In this document: positions 7,651 to 14,793 of the stretch, one piece after another
How positions within the stretch are numbered: position 1 is the first letter of the stretch
Layout: the number at the start of each line of letters is the position of its first letter
Assembly: GCA_043797735.1 (NCBI GenBank)
Contig: JAZDPH010000072.1
Span: 1 to 26,345 of the forward strand
DNA length: 26,345 nucleotides
DNA from: BS750m-G77 sp043797735
Lineage (GTDB): Bacteria; Omnitrophota; Gorgyraeia; Gygaellales; Profunditerraquicolaceae
Reading direction: 5' to 3'
The notes under the pieces: generated by a model
Databases searched by the model: none
Seen by the model: only the letters and a program-made list of their open reading frames with translations
What the model was told of the DNA's origin: nothing
Translations under genes and position numbers: made by a program

Positions 7651-9810
7651 ATGCCAGCTAAAACAATAGTTATCTTTAGCACTAAGGGCGGGGTAGGAAA
7701 AACTCTTATTGCCGCTAACCTTGCTGTCAGCCTGGCAAAAGAAGAGGGTAAGCGCGTCTGCCTTATGGATCTTGATATTCAGGCAGCAGGCGAGATGTCC
7801 CGCATGCTGGATCTCAAGCCGCAGAAGACGCTTATTGACCTGGTCTATCTTCTCAAAAAATACCCCCAGCAATTTAGGAAGGAAGATTTTATAGTGCGCA
7901 GCCCTTCTTTAAGTATTGATTTTCTAGCCGGGGCTTTAAGGCCGCAACAAACCCCCCATTTTGAAACCGACAAGATTAAAGAGGCAATGAAGTTATTAGC
8001 TAAAGATTACGATTATCTGGTGTTAGACGCCGGCAAAAATTTCAGCCAGTTTTTTATCACCGTCTTAAATCAGGCTAATCTTATTTTATTAGTGGTCACC
8101 CCAGACGTCCTTTCAATCTATCAAACCAAATGGATTTTAGATACTTTGCAGTCCCTGCATTTTCCCCTCTCAATGATTAAAATTGTCTTAAACAGGGCAG
8201 AGTCTGTTTCCGGTATCAGCTGGCAGGAGGTTACCGTGAGTTTGCCCGTGGAAATTATTGCCCGCCTTCCTTCCGAGGGCAGGGTGGTAGGCGATGCGGT
8301 AAACCGCTGCGTGCCTGTAGTTTTAGACAGCCCCAGGGCGAAAATTACTCTGGCCATAAAAGGTTTTGCCCGCGATCTGGTCAAGAACGAGAAATTATTT
8401 TTGGATAATATTGATATAGAAAAATTACAGGCCAAAGAAGTAATGTTTGAGAAGGCGGGTGAGTTCTGGCAAAAAGAGGGCTTGGCTGAATCATTGGTTG
8501 AGCCGGAGCCCGGCGACGATGCCGACGAGATTCTCATACTCAAACGCAGGATACACAAGCGCCTGATTGAGGACTTAAACTTAAAAAGGCTGGATGTGAA
8601 AGTCTTCAGCGATTCCCACAAAACAAAAGAATTAAAGAATAAAGCTACGGTAATGATTACTAACTTTTTGGCAGAAGAAGCAGGCAGTTTTATTTCTTCG
8701 CCTGATGTGCGCAAGAAACTGGTTAAGGAGATTATGGATGAGGCTTTGGGTTTAGGCCCCTTAGAGGATCTTTTAGCTGACCAGGAGATAACCGATATTA
8801 TGGTTAACAATAAAAACGAGGTTTATATTGAGCGGCGCGGCAAGATTGAGTTAACCAGTAAGAAATTTATCTCTAACGATCAGGTAAAAACCATTATTGA
8901 ACGCATCATAGCGCCCATCGGCAGGAGAATTGATGAGTCTGTGCCTATGGTGGATGCCAGGCTTAGCGACGGCTCCCGTGTCAATGCCATTATTCCGCCC
9001 CTTTCTTTAACCGGGCCTACCCTGACTATCAGGAAATTCCGCAAGGAAAGGTTTAAGGTTGAAGAGCTGATAGGCTTGCATAGTGTGAATCAGCCGATGG
9101 CGGATTTCATCAAGGCCTGCGTATTGTGCAGGAAGAATATTATTGTTTCAGGAGGTACGGGCAGCGGAAAGACGAGCGTCCTGAATGTCCTCTCTGCTTT
9201 TATCCCCGAGACCGAAAGAATTATTACTATTGAGGACGCCGCGGAATTAAAATTAGACCAGACGCATTGGATAAGATTAGAGTCCCGCCCGCCCAACATT
9301 GAAGGTAAGGGCGCACTGACCATAAGAGACCTTTTCAGGAATACCCTGCGCATGCGCCCGGATAGAATAATTATAGGAGAGTGCCGCGGGAACGAGACGC
9401 TGGATATGCTTCAGGCCATGAATACCGGACACGACGGCTCAATGACTACTGTTCACGCTAATTCTACGCACGATGTTCTGTCCAGGCTTGACTCAATGAT
9501 TTTGATGTCCGGAATAGAGCTTCCGATAAGGGCCATACGCGAGATGATCGCCTCGGCTATAGATGTTATAGTTCATACCGCCAGGTTATCCGACGGCAGC
9601 CGCAAAATACTGCAGGTTACCGAGATCACTGGCATGAAAGATGACATGCACATTGATTTAAAGGACGTATTCATCTTTAAACAGACCGGCATAGATAAAG
9701 ATCACAATGTGCTGGGAGATTTCCACGCCACCGGCTACGTACCCTCATTTATAGAAGAGATTAAAGTAAAAGGCATCCCCCTGACGGAGGGTGTCTTTAA
9801 AATCAGTTAA
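7651..9810 (+). CDS. CpaE-CpaF fusion: MinD-like ATPase joined to Tad secretion ATPase
   Basis: 719 residues carrying two Tad proteins in one chain. Residues 1 to about 265 are a ParA/MinD-type ATPase as in CpaE/TadZ: deviant Walker A KGGVGKT at 12-18, LMDLDIQAAGEMSRML, DYDYLVLDAGKN and LILLVVTPDVLSIYQT. The receiver-like domain often found at the start of CpaE is absent. After an acidic linker (about 270-295), the rest is CpaF/TadA, the hexameric motor ATPase: LGPLEDLLADQEITDIMVNN, GRRIDESVPMVDARL, Walker A GGTGSGKT at 501-508, Walker B RPDRIIIGE around 570-577, and TGHDGSMTTVHAN. The frame runs without interruption through the junction. No clear Shine-Dalgarno lies before the ATG, 9 bases after the cpaC stop. 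CpaE positions the machine and CpaF powers assembly; fusion would tie both in a fixed ratio. Confidence 0.95.
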   Translation: MPAKTIVIFSTKGGVGKTLIAANLAVSLAKEEGKRVCLMDLDIQAAGEMSRMLDLKPQKTLIDLVYLLKKYPQQFRKEDFIVRSPSLSIDFLAGALRPQQTPHFETDKIKEAMKLLAKDYDYLVLDAGKNFSQFFITVLNQANLILLVVTPDVLSIYQTKWILDTLQSLHFPLSMIKIVLNRAESVSGISWQEVTVSLPVEIIARLPSEGRVVGDAVNRCVPVVLDSPRAKITLAIKGFARDLVKNEKLFLDNIDIEKLQAKEVMFEKAGEFWQKEGLAESLVEPEPGDDADEILILKRRIHKRLIEDLNLKRLDVKVFSDSHKTKELKNKATVMITNFLAEEAGSFISSPDVRKKLVKEIMDEALGLGPLEDLLADQEITDIMVNNKNEVYIERRGKIELTSKKFISNDQVKTIIERIIAPIGRRIDESVPMVDARLSDGSRVNAIIPPLSLTGPTLTIRKFRKERFKVEELIGLHSVNQPMADFIKACVLCRKNIIVSGGTGSGKTSVLNVLSAFIPETERIITIEDAAELKLDQTHWIRLESRPPNIEGKGALTIRDLFRNTLRMRPDRIIIGECRGNETLDMLQAMNTGHDGSMTTVHANSTHDVLSRLDSMILMSGIELPIRAIREMIASAIDVIVHTARLSDGSRKILQVTEITGMKDDMHIDLKDVFIFKQTGIDKDHNVLGDFHATGYVPSFIEEIKVKGIPLTEGVFKIS

Positions 9811-9834
9811 TTTCCTCCTCTCTCTAATCCAATT

Positions 9835-10179
9835 ATGAAAATCATCAATCAGACTAAAAATATTACTTTAGCGCAGGACGCAATGTTGGCAGGGGCGCTT
9901 TTTCAAAGGATGAGAGGCCTCTTGGGCAGAAAAGAATTTAAGCAAGGCGAAGGCATTATTTTAAAACCCTGCAATTCTATACATACCTTTTTTATGCGTT
10001 TTCCCATTGATGTGCTTTTTGTGGATAAAAACAATAAGATTGTAAAAACCATAGCAAATTTTGTCCCCTTTAGAATTTCCAATATCTATTTTCGGGTTTC
10101 TTTTACCATAGAATTACCCGCCGGCACCATAGAAAAAACCCTTACTTCCCCAGGCGACATCCTCACCCTCTCTAAGTAG
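9835..10179 (+). CDS. DUF192 family protein
   Basis: 114 residues matching DUF192: RMRGLLGRKEFKQGEGIIL, then NSIHTFFMRFPIDVLFVD, then a late ELPAGTIEKT stretch. Function of the family is not established; many members are exported, but here I see no signal peptide, so this copy looks cytosolic. It starts 24 bases after the ATPase fusion with no obvious ribosome site and closes the first Tad block. Its TAG stop is immediately overlapped by the first inverted repeat of the REP-type element, whose insertion may have replaced the natural operon end. Confidence 0.85.
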   Translation: MKIINQTKNITLAQDAMLAGALFQRMRGLLGRKEFKQGEGIILKPCNSIHTFFMRFPIDVLFVDKNNKIVKTIANFVPFRISNIYFRVSFTIELPAGTIEKTLTSPGDILTLSK

Positions 10180-10236
10180 GGACGTCTTTTGACCCAATCG
10201 AGGGACGTCTTTTAAGCTAATCGGGAAGGTGTCCCC
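10179..10236 (+). repeat. Left inverted-repeat cluster of the REP-type element
   Basis: Two copies of GGGACGTCTTTT 23 bases apart, plus AAGGTGTCCCC adjacent to the transposase stop. The 12-base unit contains the GACGTC palindrome. The first copy begins on the last base of the DUF192 stop codon. Similar GGGACGTC units may be dispersed through the genome; that cannot be tested in this window. Confidence 0.7.
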
Positions 10237-10237
10237 A

Positions 10238-10720
10238 TCAAGTCAATCCAGGCGTATCTAGCAAGCCATCTTTTTTATGGTTCAGCCGGCCAAGCCAACT
10301 ACTCCAAGGATAATCAAAAGGGGATTTGCTTATGTTTGCTCTAATAGGGTTTAACTCCACATATTCCAGGCATCCAAGCAAATATTGATTTTTCTCTATC
10401 ACCTTGCTTTTATATCTACCTTGCCACAAGTGCCCAACCTTTTTGTATTTCTTATTGAACCAGATTGTGTAGGTTTGATTTAATCCCTGCATGAGCTTGG
10501 ACAAAATAAGCGCTTTTTTGACTTCAACAATTAAATGGACGTGATTGGGCATTAGACAATAGCCATATAACCGGAAATTGTATCTTCTTTTGTAGTGTTT
10601 TAACAGCTCAAGGTATTTTAAAAAATCATCCTTCTCGATGAAAGTAACCTGTCTTTGGTTTCCTCTTACCATTATATGATAAGAAGCGTTATCAAAAGTT
10701 AATCTTGTCGCTCTTGACAT
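10238..10720 (-). CDS. REP-associated tyrosine transposase (Y1_Tnp, HUH)
   Basis: 160 residues, full length for the family. The HUH motif is H60 and H62 in CLMPNHVHLIV; the candidate catalytic tyrosines are Y113 and Y120 in YLLGCLEYVELNPIRA. Also typical are the start MSRATRLTFDNASYHIMVRG, HLWQGRYKSK and the terminal DYPWSSW. Such enzymes cut and rejoin single-stranded REP palindromes. Start chosen at 10720: a strong AGGAGGT lies 7 bases upstream, while a longer reading opens with TTG at 10741. It points against the surrounding pilus genes, and nothing suggests damage. It fits a transferred selfish or domesticated gene rather than a pilus component. Confidence 0.93.
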   Translation of the reverse strand: MSRATRLTFDNASYHIMVRGNQRQVTFIEKDDFLKYLELLKHYKRRYNFRLYGYCLMPNHVHLIVEVKKALILSKLMQGLNQTYTIWFNKKYKKVGHLWQGRYKSKVIEKNQYLLGCLEYVELNPIRANISKSPFDYPWSSWLGRLNHKKDGLLDTPGLT

Positions 10721-10787
10721 TAATGTCACCTCCTGTAACAATAGACGTAATATGTCTCAAAATCTAACGAAATTATTTTGAGAGCAA

Positions 10788-10845
10788 GGGGACACCTTTT
10801 GCTTTAGATCCAAAGACGTCCCTGCTTTGGGTGGAAGAACGTCCC
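10788..10845 (-). repeat. Right inverted-repeat cluster of the REP-type element
   Basis: GGGGACACCTT, AAAGACGTCCC and GAACGTCCC, the reverse complements of the left-hand motifs in mirrored order. The first two match over 11 bases each; the outermost copy is degenerate. They lie just upstream of the short ATGTCC-type boxes of the next gene. Confidence 0.7.
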
Positions 10846-10857
10846 TGATAAAGTCAA

Positions 10858-10947
10858 TTATAAATGTCCAAATTGAAGCTGAATAATGTCCAATCTCATT
10901 CTCCTTGACAAAACTTATTCAGTATGTTATCTTGTAATTGTCCAGTC
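10858..10947 (+). repeat. ATGTCCA boxes around the promoter of the transposase-like gene
   Basis: Three similar boxes in the same orientation: TTATAAATGTCCAA (10858-10871), AATGTCCAAT (10885-10894) and AATTGTCCAGT (10936-10946). The first two are upstream of the -35 and the third lies at the predicted transcript start. A box set of the same kind occurs at 20197-20263, with the first 14 bases identical. They may be operators, or end repeats of an insertion element; several IS families carry multiple short end repeats. Confidence 0.5.
10905..10933 (+). promoter_or_regulatory. Promoter of the transposase-like gene
   Basis: TTGACA (10905-10910), a 17-base spacer and TATCTT (10928-10933). The predicted start near 10940 coincides with the third TGTCC box, which would suit repression. 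The GGAGG ribosome site is at 10949-10953. Confidence 0.65.
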
Positions 10948-10958
10948 TGGAGGATAAG

Positions 10959-12752
10959 ATGGGTGCAATTTATAAATTAAAAGCAGAAATCAAGGATTTT
11001 ATAATAGAGCAAAAGAAAACTAAGCCAGCTTTGAGTTGCCGGGGAATAGTTTCTTTGGTAGAAGGCCAGTACCAGATAAAACTCTCCAAATCCAGTATCA
11101 ACGCCATAATCAAAGAATCCGGATTAAGCATGCCCGTGGGCAGGAGGCAGAAGCATAAGAGGCGGCTTCTGGAGTTGTCGCCTAAAGCCCAGGAAGATAT
11201 TAAGTATTTAACACAGGCTCTAACAAAGCCAGAAGAGACTGTTCCCGTCGAGGAAAAGCCTATTATTGAGCCCCCTGCCGTCGAGCAAGAACCTATTATT
11301 GAGCAGGCGCCCGTCGAGGAAAAGCCCGCAGAGATAAAGGCTCCCGAGCCTCCCCTCATTGAAGAAAAACCTATTATTGAGCCGGTGCCCGTCGTAGAAA
11401 AACCTGCCGAGCCTAAACCAGAAGAGCCTCCTCCGACGGTAATCAGGGTAGAGCCTCCGGCGCAGGAAGAGTGTACCGGAGCTGTCTTACTTAAGGCAGT
11501 AGATTGTCTTATCAACGGCAGCCACAATATCGCTGAAGCCTTAAAATGGCGCCTTAACCGACGGGAATCCGAGCTACTACCCTACATTGAAGGCTTGCTT
11601 TATATGCCTTTATTTGAGTCTTCTCCCGGAGCAGGAGGGGGCGGTTCTAAGCTTACCCCCGAATCTATATTGTCTTATTTTAATGGCTTACAAGGGGTTA
11701 GGGAAATTAACTTAGACATAATAAAGGCTTTATCAGCACCTTTGCAAGAAGCGCATTTTATTAAAGTGGTTCTGGCTGATGGTAAGAGTTTTTATTTAGA
11801 CGGTCAATTTCGCACAGTCTGGTCCACGCCTTACCTCCCCTATAATTTTAATGCAACTATTTCCAATATAAAGGGTTACATAAATAGGACATTTAGAGAA
11901 AACCTGCCTTTACTGCTTTTTATGGCGCCGGGCTACGATAGCCCCACCCAGGAATTCTTTAGCCTCCTCTTAAGTATGGATCCGCGCAATAATGGTATTT
12001 CAAAGTTGGTCCTCTGCGGAAATAAATTTGAAGAGCTGGAAAGCATTCCTGTTGAGCAAAACAAAACCCGCTTTTTTGTTTTCGGGCTCTGGCCCTGGCA
12101 ATTCACAGAATACCGCGAAGTAAAAAAGATAGGGGAGTTTAAGCCTTTTAATTTTGCGCCCCAAAATAAAGATTATTATTTAGCAGACGCAGCGATTGTT
12201 TTATCGCAACCCTCTACCAAACAACAGGTTACATTAAGGGGCTGCGTCCTAAAAACCAGCCTCGCCGAGAAGGCGCGTTGCGTAATATTGACTAACTTAA
12301 CCGCCGAAATGGCGAAGAATGAAGACCTGGCTGTGCTATATCTTGATCACTGGCCAAACCCCGAGGAATCCTTCCGTGACACAAGCCGCAAGATTGAGCT
12401 TTTTACTTATACCGGCAATGCCCAGCGTTATTTCTCGACGGAGAATCTGAATCTGGGGCAGGCAGGCGTAACCGACATAAAGGCGCTCTTTAGCCAGTAT
12501 CTTAAGGCGCTTGACCTTTATGCGAGGTGGTATTTCTTTCCCGCCGGCTATGAAAAAGAGGATTTCTCGACGACAAAAGAGCGTTTTTATGACCTTAAAG
12601 CCACCATAACCAGAGAGAAAGAGCTTGTCAAAATCAAGTTCTCTCTCCCCTCCGCTTTCCCCTTTCTCAAAGATTTGGAATACGCCTGCCGCAGGCTCAA
12701 TGAGAGAGCGGTGGTCTGGTCTGACAAAAGGAGGCTCTGGTTCCAAATCTAG
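10959..12752 (+). CDS. Transposase-like protein with N-terminal HTH and Pro/Glu-rich linker
   Basis: About 597 residues. Residues 1-65 look like a helix-turn-helix DNA-binding unit (SCRGIVSLVEGQYQIKLS, SKSSINAIIKESGL). Residues about 90-170 are a low-complexity linker with repeated EEKPIIEP and VEEKPAEP-like units. The rest resembles a DDE transposase core: ADGKSFYLDGQFRTVW around 270, VILTNLTAEMAKNEDLAVLY and WPNPEESFRD around 460-473, similar to the final glutamate region of IS4-like enzymes. The catalytic triad cannot be assigned safely. Start at 10959 because GGAGG precedes it by 5 bases; an upstream in-frame TTG lies at the transcript start. No terminal inverted repeats are evident directly around it, so a domesticated DNA-binding regulator is as possible as an active transposase. 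It directly precedes the riboswitch-controlled pilin operon. Confidence 0.6.
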   Translation: MGAIYKLKAEIKDFIIEQKKTKPALSCRGIVSLVEGQYQIKLSKSSINAIIKESGLSMPVGRRQKHKRRLLELSPKAQEDIKYLTQALTKPEETVPVEEKPIIEPPAVEQEPIIEQAPVEEKPAEIKAPEPPLIEEKPIIEPVPVVEKPAEPKPEEPPPTVIRVEPPAQEECTGAVLLKAVDCLINGSHNIAEALKWRLNRRESELLPYIEGLLYMPLFESSPGAGGGGSKLTPESILSYFNGLQGVREINLDIIKALSAPLQEAHFIKVVLADGKSFYLDGQFRTVWSTPYLPYNFNATISNIKGYINRTFRENLPLLLFMAPGYDSPTQEFFSLLLSMDPRNNGISKLVLCGNKFEELESIPVEQNKTRFFVFGLWPWQFTEYREVKKIGEFKPFNFAPQNKDYYLADAAIVLSQPSTKQQVTLRGCVLKTSLAEKARCVILTNLTAEMAKNEDLAVLYLDHWPNPEESFRDTSRKIELFTYTGNAQRYFSTENLNLGQAGVTDIKALFSQYLKALDLYARWYFFPAGYEKEDFSTTKERFYDLKATITREKELVKIKFSLPSAFPFLKDLEYACRRLNERAVVWSDKRRLWFQI

Positions 12753-12785
12753 AAGGAAACGCTTTCTTATTATATCTAAATATTC

Positions 12786-12814
12786 TTGACACGCCTATGG
12801 GCAGATGTTATATT
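12786..12814 (+). promoter_or_regulatory. Promoter of the riboswitch-controlled pilin operon
   Basis: TTGACA (12786-12791), a 17-base spacer and TATATT (12809-12814). The predicted start, near 12820, is just upstream of the c-di-GMP-I aptamer. Confidence 0.8.
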
Positions 12815-12829
12815 TTAAGTACAACTGAA

Positions 12830-12930
12830 TCAGGCGGCAACGAAAACGCAAATCCTGATGGAGGTATCAGGATGCGCAAAGCCACGGGATGTGCACGCCG
12901 GGAAAACATTAGCCGGGCTACCGAAAGCCG
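12830..12930 (+). promoter_or_regulatory. c-di-GMP-I riboswitch (GEMM-I), pilin operon
   Basis: Conserved GEMM-I elements appear in order: ACGCAAA, a perfect 8-pair hairpin (12852-12859 with 12866-12873), GCGCAAAGCCACGGG (12874-12888), and AGCCGGGCTACCG (12911-12923). A short outer stem pairs CGGC (12835-12838) with GCCG (12927-12930). Hairpin loop GGAGGT is not the usual GNRA. The last conserved strand is also the 5' arm of the terminator that follows, so binding of c-di-GMP should block termination and turn on the pilin genes (inference). Confidence 0.88.
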
Positions 12931-12965
12931 TAATTGACAAATTTGGTAGCCCGGTTTTTATTTTT
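12911..12965 (+). terminator. Intrinsic terminator overlapping the riboswitch
   Basis: CCGGGCTACC (12913-12922) pairs perfectly with GGTAGCCCGG (12945-12954), followed by TTTTTATTTTT. The 5' arm lies inside the aptamer core and the loop contains the 3' strand of the outer aptamer stem, so terminator and aptamer exclude each other. Located 41 bases before the first pilin ATG. Confidence 0.88.
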
Positions 12966-13006
12966 AAGATATTGTTTAACGGATTTAGTAAAGGGGAGGT
13001 GAAGCG

Positions 13007-13180
13007 ATGTTTAGAAAAAAAGGACAATCCACTTTAGAGTATGTTTTAGTTTTGACCGCGATTGTGGCGGCAATTATCTTTGCGGCAACGAAGTTTATAA
13101 AACCGAGAGTAGAAGAATCGCTAGACCACGTTTCTCAAGAGATGAAGAGCGAGGTAGAAAAGATTCAATTCAACAAATAA
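13007..13180 (+). CDS. Flp-type pilin, 57 residues
   Basis: A small pilin precursor. Basic leader MFRKKG, predicted prepilin-peptidase cut before QSTLEY (the G/XXXXEY class III motif, Glu at +5), then a hydrophobic helix VLVLTAIVAAIIFAATKFI and a short charged tail ending EKIQFNK. Size and layout match classical Flp major pilins, so it is a good candidate for the main fibre subunit. It has a strong ribosome site (GGGGAGGTGA) and is the first gene after the riboswitch terminator. Its leader GGAGGTGAAGCGATGTTTA is identical to that of the pilin at 13581, suggesting duplication. It differs from its neighbours in lacking the KRGxQGR motif and the Thr-rich tail. Confidence 0.92.
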   Translation: MFRKKGQSTLEYVLVLTAIVAAIIFAATKFIKPRVEESLDHVSQEMKSEVEKIQFNK

Positions 13181-13206
13181 AATAATCACTTAGGGAGGTG
13201 AGTTAA

Positions 13207-13557
13207 ATGTTAAGGATATCAAGTAAGAGAGCCCAGACTACCGCTGAATACGCCATTCTTATTGCCCTGGTTGTGGGGGCAGTCGTGGCAATGCAGGTTT
13301 ATGTAAAGAGAGGCATTCAGGGCAGGATCCGCGACGCGGTTGACCATACGGGTTCAGGCGGAGAAGTTGCCGGCGAGACCTTAAGTTTTAGCGGCGGCCA
13401 ATATGAACCGTATTATTCGCAGTCTACCGGGAGTACGAAGCAGAGCACCAGCAATAAAGAGGATTTGTTGACCGGCGGAGGCACGGCGCGGGATTCTACT
13501 GCTAGCGTAAGTTCAACCCGCGAATCTAATTTAGGCTGGTACGGGCAGGAAGAATAA
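13207..13557 (+). CDS. Flp-like pilin with long Ser/Thr-rich tail
   Basis: 116 residues. Leader MLRISSKRA, predicted cut before QTTAEY, hydrophobic helix AILIALVVGAVVAMQVYV, then KRGIQGRIR, a motif shared with the pilins at 13581, 16028 and 16352. The remaining 75 or so residues are rich in Ser, Thr and Gly, with YYSQSTGSTKQSTSNKE. A typical Flp pilin ends soon after the helix, so the tail would project from the fibre surface and could be glycosylated or adhesive (inference). Strong ribosome site GGGAGGTGA. Lies 26 bases after the first pilin. Confidence 0.9.
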   Translation: MLRISSKRAQTTAEYAILIALVVGAVVAMQVYVKRGIQGRIRDAVDHTGSGGEVAGETLSFSGGQYEPYYSQSTGSTKQSTSNKEDLLTGGGTARDSTASVSSTRESNLGWYGQEE

Positions 13558-13580
13558 TATTTTTTTTAGGAGGTGAAGCG

Positions 13581-13904
13581 ATGTTTATTCATTTGAATAA
13601 AAGGGCGCAAAGCACCCTTGAATACGCTATAGTTATCGCCGTTATCGTGGCAGGGCTGGTAGCTATGCAGGTTTACCTCAAGAGAGGCGTACAAGGAAGA
13701 TTAAGGCAGGCCTCTGATGAAATCGGGGAGCAGTTTTCTCCCGGCTACACCACGGGAACGACTACGACAACTAACAAAATTGATACCGAGGAAACGGTAA
13801 TGGGCGGGAATATGCCTACAACCGTTACTAAAAGCACACAAACACAGGACCGCACGAGCAAAGAAAATGTCGCCGGCTCTGACCAGGAATATTGGGTAAA
13901 GTAA
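13581..13904 (+). CDS. Flp-like pilin with long Thr-rich tail
   Basis: 107 residues. Leader MFIHLNKRA, predicted cut before QSTLEY, hydrophobic helix AIVIAVIVAGLVAMQVYL, then KRGVQGRLR. The tail has a run TTGTTTTTNK and further Thr-rich sequence (TTVTKSTQTQ), ending in EYWVK. It is clearly a paralogue of the pilin at 13207, near-identical through the helix and KRGxQGRxR and divergent in the tail. Ribosome site GGAGGTGA is shared with the first pilin. The tadB gene follows after 32 bases. Confidence 0.9.
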   Translation: MFIHLNKRAQSTLEYAIVIAVIVAGLVAMQVYLKRGVQGRLRQASDEIGEQFSPGYTTGTTTTTNKIDTEETVMGGNMPTTVTKSTQTQDRTSKENVAGSDQEYWVK

Positions 13905-13936
13905 GAACTACGTTTTTTTAGTAAAGGAGCATAGAT

Positions 13937-14785
13937 ATGTTTTTACTGATCGCCCTGTTATTGACGGGCTCCGTTGTTCTTTTGGCAATGGTTTTTGTTC
14001 CTTTGGCAGCAGGCAAGCTGGACGAATGGCACGCGAAGAAAGAGCTGGTCATTGCCAAAGAGATGGATAAATCCTTCTACTACAACAAAAGCCCGAAACA
14101 AATAATGCTGCTCTACTATATCCTGCCTCCCATTCTGGGCCTTACGGCCTTTTTTTTATTTGATTCTTTAATAGCTTTGGCAGCAGGGGCATTGATTGGC
14201 TTGTTTATCCCCAATCTGGCCTTAAAGATCAGGGACGCAAGGCGCACGAATAAATTCAACTATCAAATTTTAGATGCGATTATGATTCTTTCCAGCTCAC
14301 TGAAAGGCGGCCTTTCGCTTTTACAGGCGTTGGAAGTTTTGATAGAGGAGATGCCCTCACCCATGCGCCAGGAAATAGGGCTGGTGGTTATGGAGAATAA
14401 AATGGGCATCACCCTGGAAGACAGCCTTATTCATTTGGGCAAAAGGATGAACATAGAGGAGTTAAGGCTGGTAATTAATTCCATCCTGGTGTCCAGGGAA
14501 ACAGGCGGTGACCTTACTAAAGTTTTAAGCCGGCTTTCTGTTACTATCCGCGATAACCGTAAATTAAAAGACAGTATTAAAACATTAACCCTGCAGGGAA
14601 GATTGCAGGGTATTATTATGTCTGTCCTGCCGTTTATATTTATCTGGTGGGTCCTGATGTTTAACCGCGAGCATTTTGACATCATGCTTCACACGCAGGA
14701 GGGCCTGACGCTTTTAATAGTAGCCGGGGTTTTACAGATAATAGGTATGTTCTTAATCCGCAAATTCAGCACCATTAAGGTATAG
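13937..14785 (+). CDS. tadB: Tad inner-membrane platform protein TadB
   Basis: 282 residues with a T2SSF (GspF-type) domain, about 105-230: ILSSSLKGGLSLLQALEVLI, GITLEDSLIHLGKRM, INSILVSRETGGDLTKVLSR. Four hydrophobic stretches are visible: residues 1-23, about 60-95, about 225-243 and about 255-272. TadB and TadC together form the platform that CpaF acts on to push pilins out of the membrane. Slightly short for TadB, lacking an extended N-terminal part. Ribosome site AAGGAG. Unusually it sits inside the pilin array, not next to the ATPase gene, so it falls under the riboswitch. Confidence 0.93.
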   Translation: MFLLIALLLTGSVVLLAMVFVPLAAGKLDEWHAKKELVIAKEMDKSFYYNKSPKQIMLLYYILPPILGLTAFFLFDSLIALAAGALIGLFIPNLALKIRDARRTNKFNYQILDAIMILSSSLKGGLSLLQALEVLIEEMPSPMRQEIGLVVMENKMGITLEDSLIHLGKRMNIEELRLVINSILVSRETGGDLTKVLSRLSVTIRDNRKLKDSIKTLTLQGRLQGIIMSVLPFIFIWWVLMFNREHFDIMLHTQEGLTLLIVAGVLQIIGMFLIRKFSTIKV

Positions 14786-14793
14786 GAGGTTAG

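Larger units (their letters stand above)
10179..10845. mobile_element. REP-type element: Y1 transposase bracketed by inverted repeats
   Basis: A single tyrosine (HUH) transposase gene of the REP-associated class is flanked by matching inverted repeats. Left side: two direct copies of GGGACGTCTTTT (10179-10190, 10202-10213) then AAGGTGTCCCC (10226-10236). Right side: GGGGACACCTT (10788-10798), AAAGACGTCCC (10812-10822) and a degenerate GAACGTCCC (10837-10845). The right motifs are reverse complements of the left in mirrored order. This is how REP transposases are found, between the short palindromes they act on. It separates the two Tad blocks. Confidence 0.75.

Noticed and set aside
10938..10958. 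TTG start for the transposase-like gene
   Set aside because: It lies at the predicted transcript start; the ATG at 10959 has GGAGG at good distance.
10970..11527. Minus-strand 185-codon Ser/Gly-rich ORF
   Set aside because: Composition mirrors the Pro/Glu-rich linker on the plus strand; no ribosome site or domain.
12830..13027. Minus-strand 65-codon ORF across the first riboswitch
   Set aside because: It overlaps the aptamer, terminator and first pilin start and has no family features.
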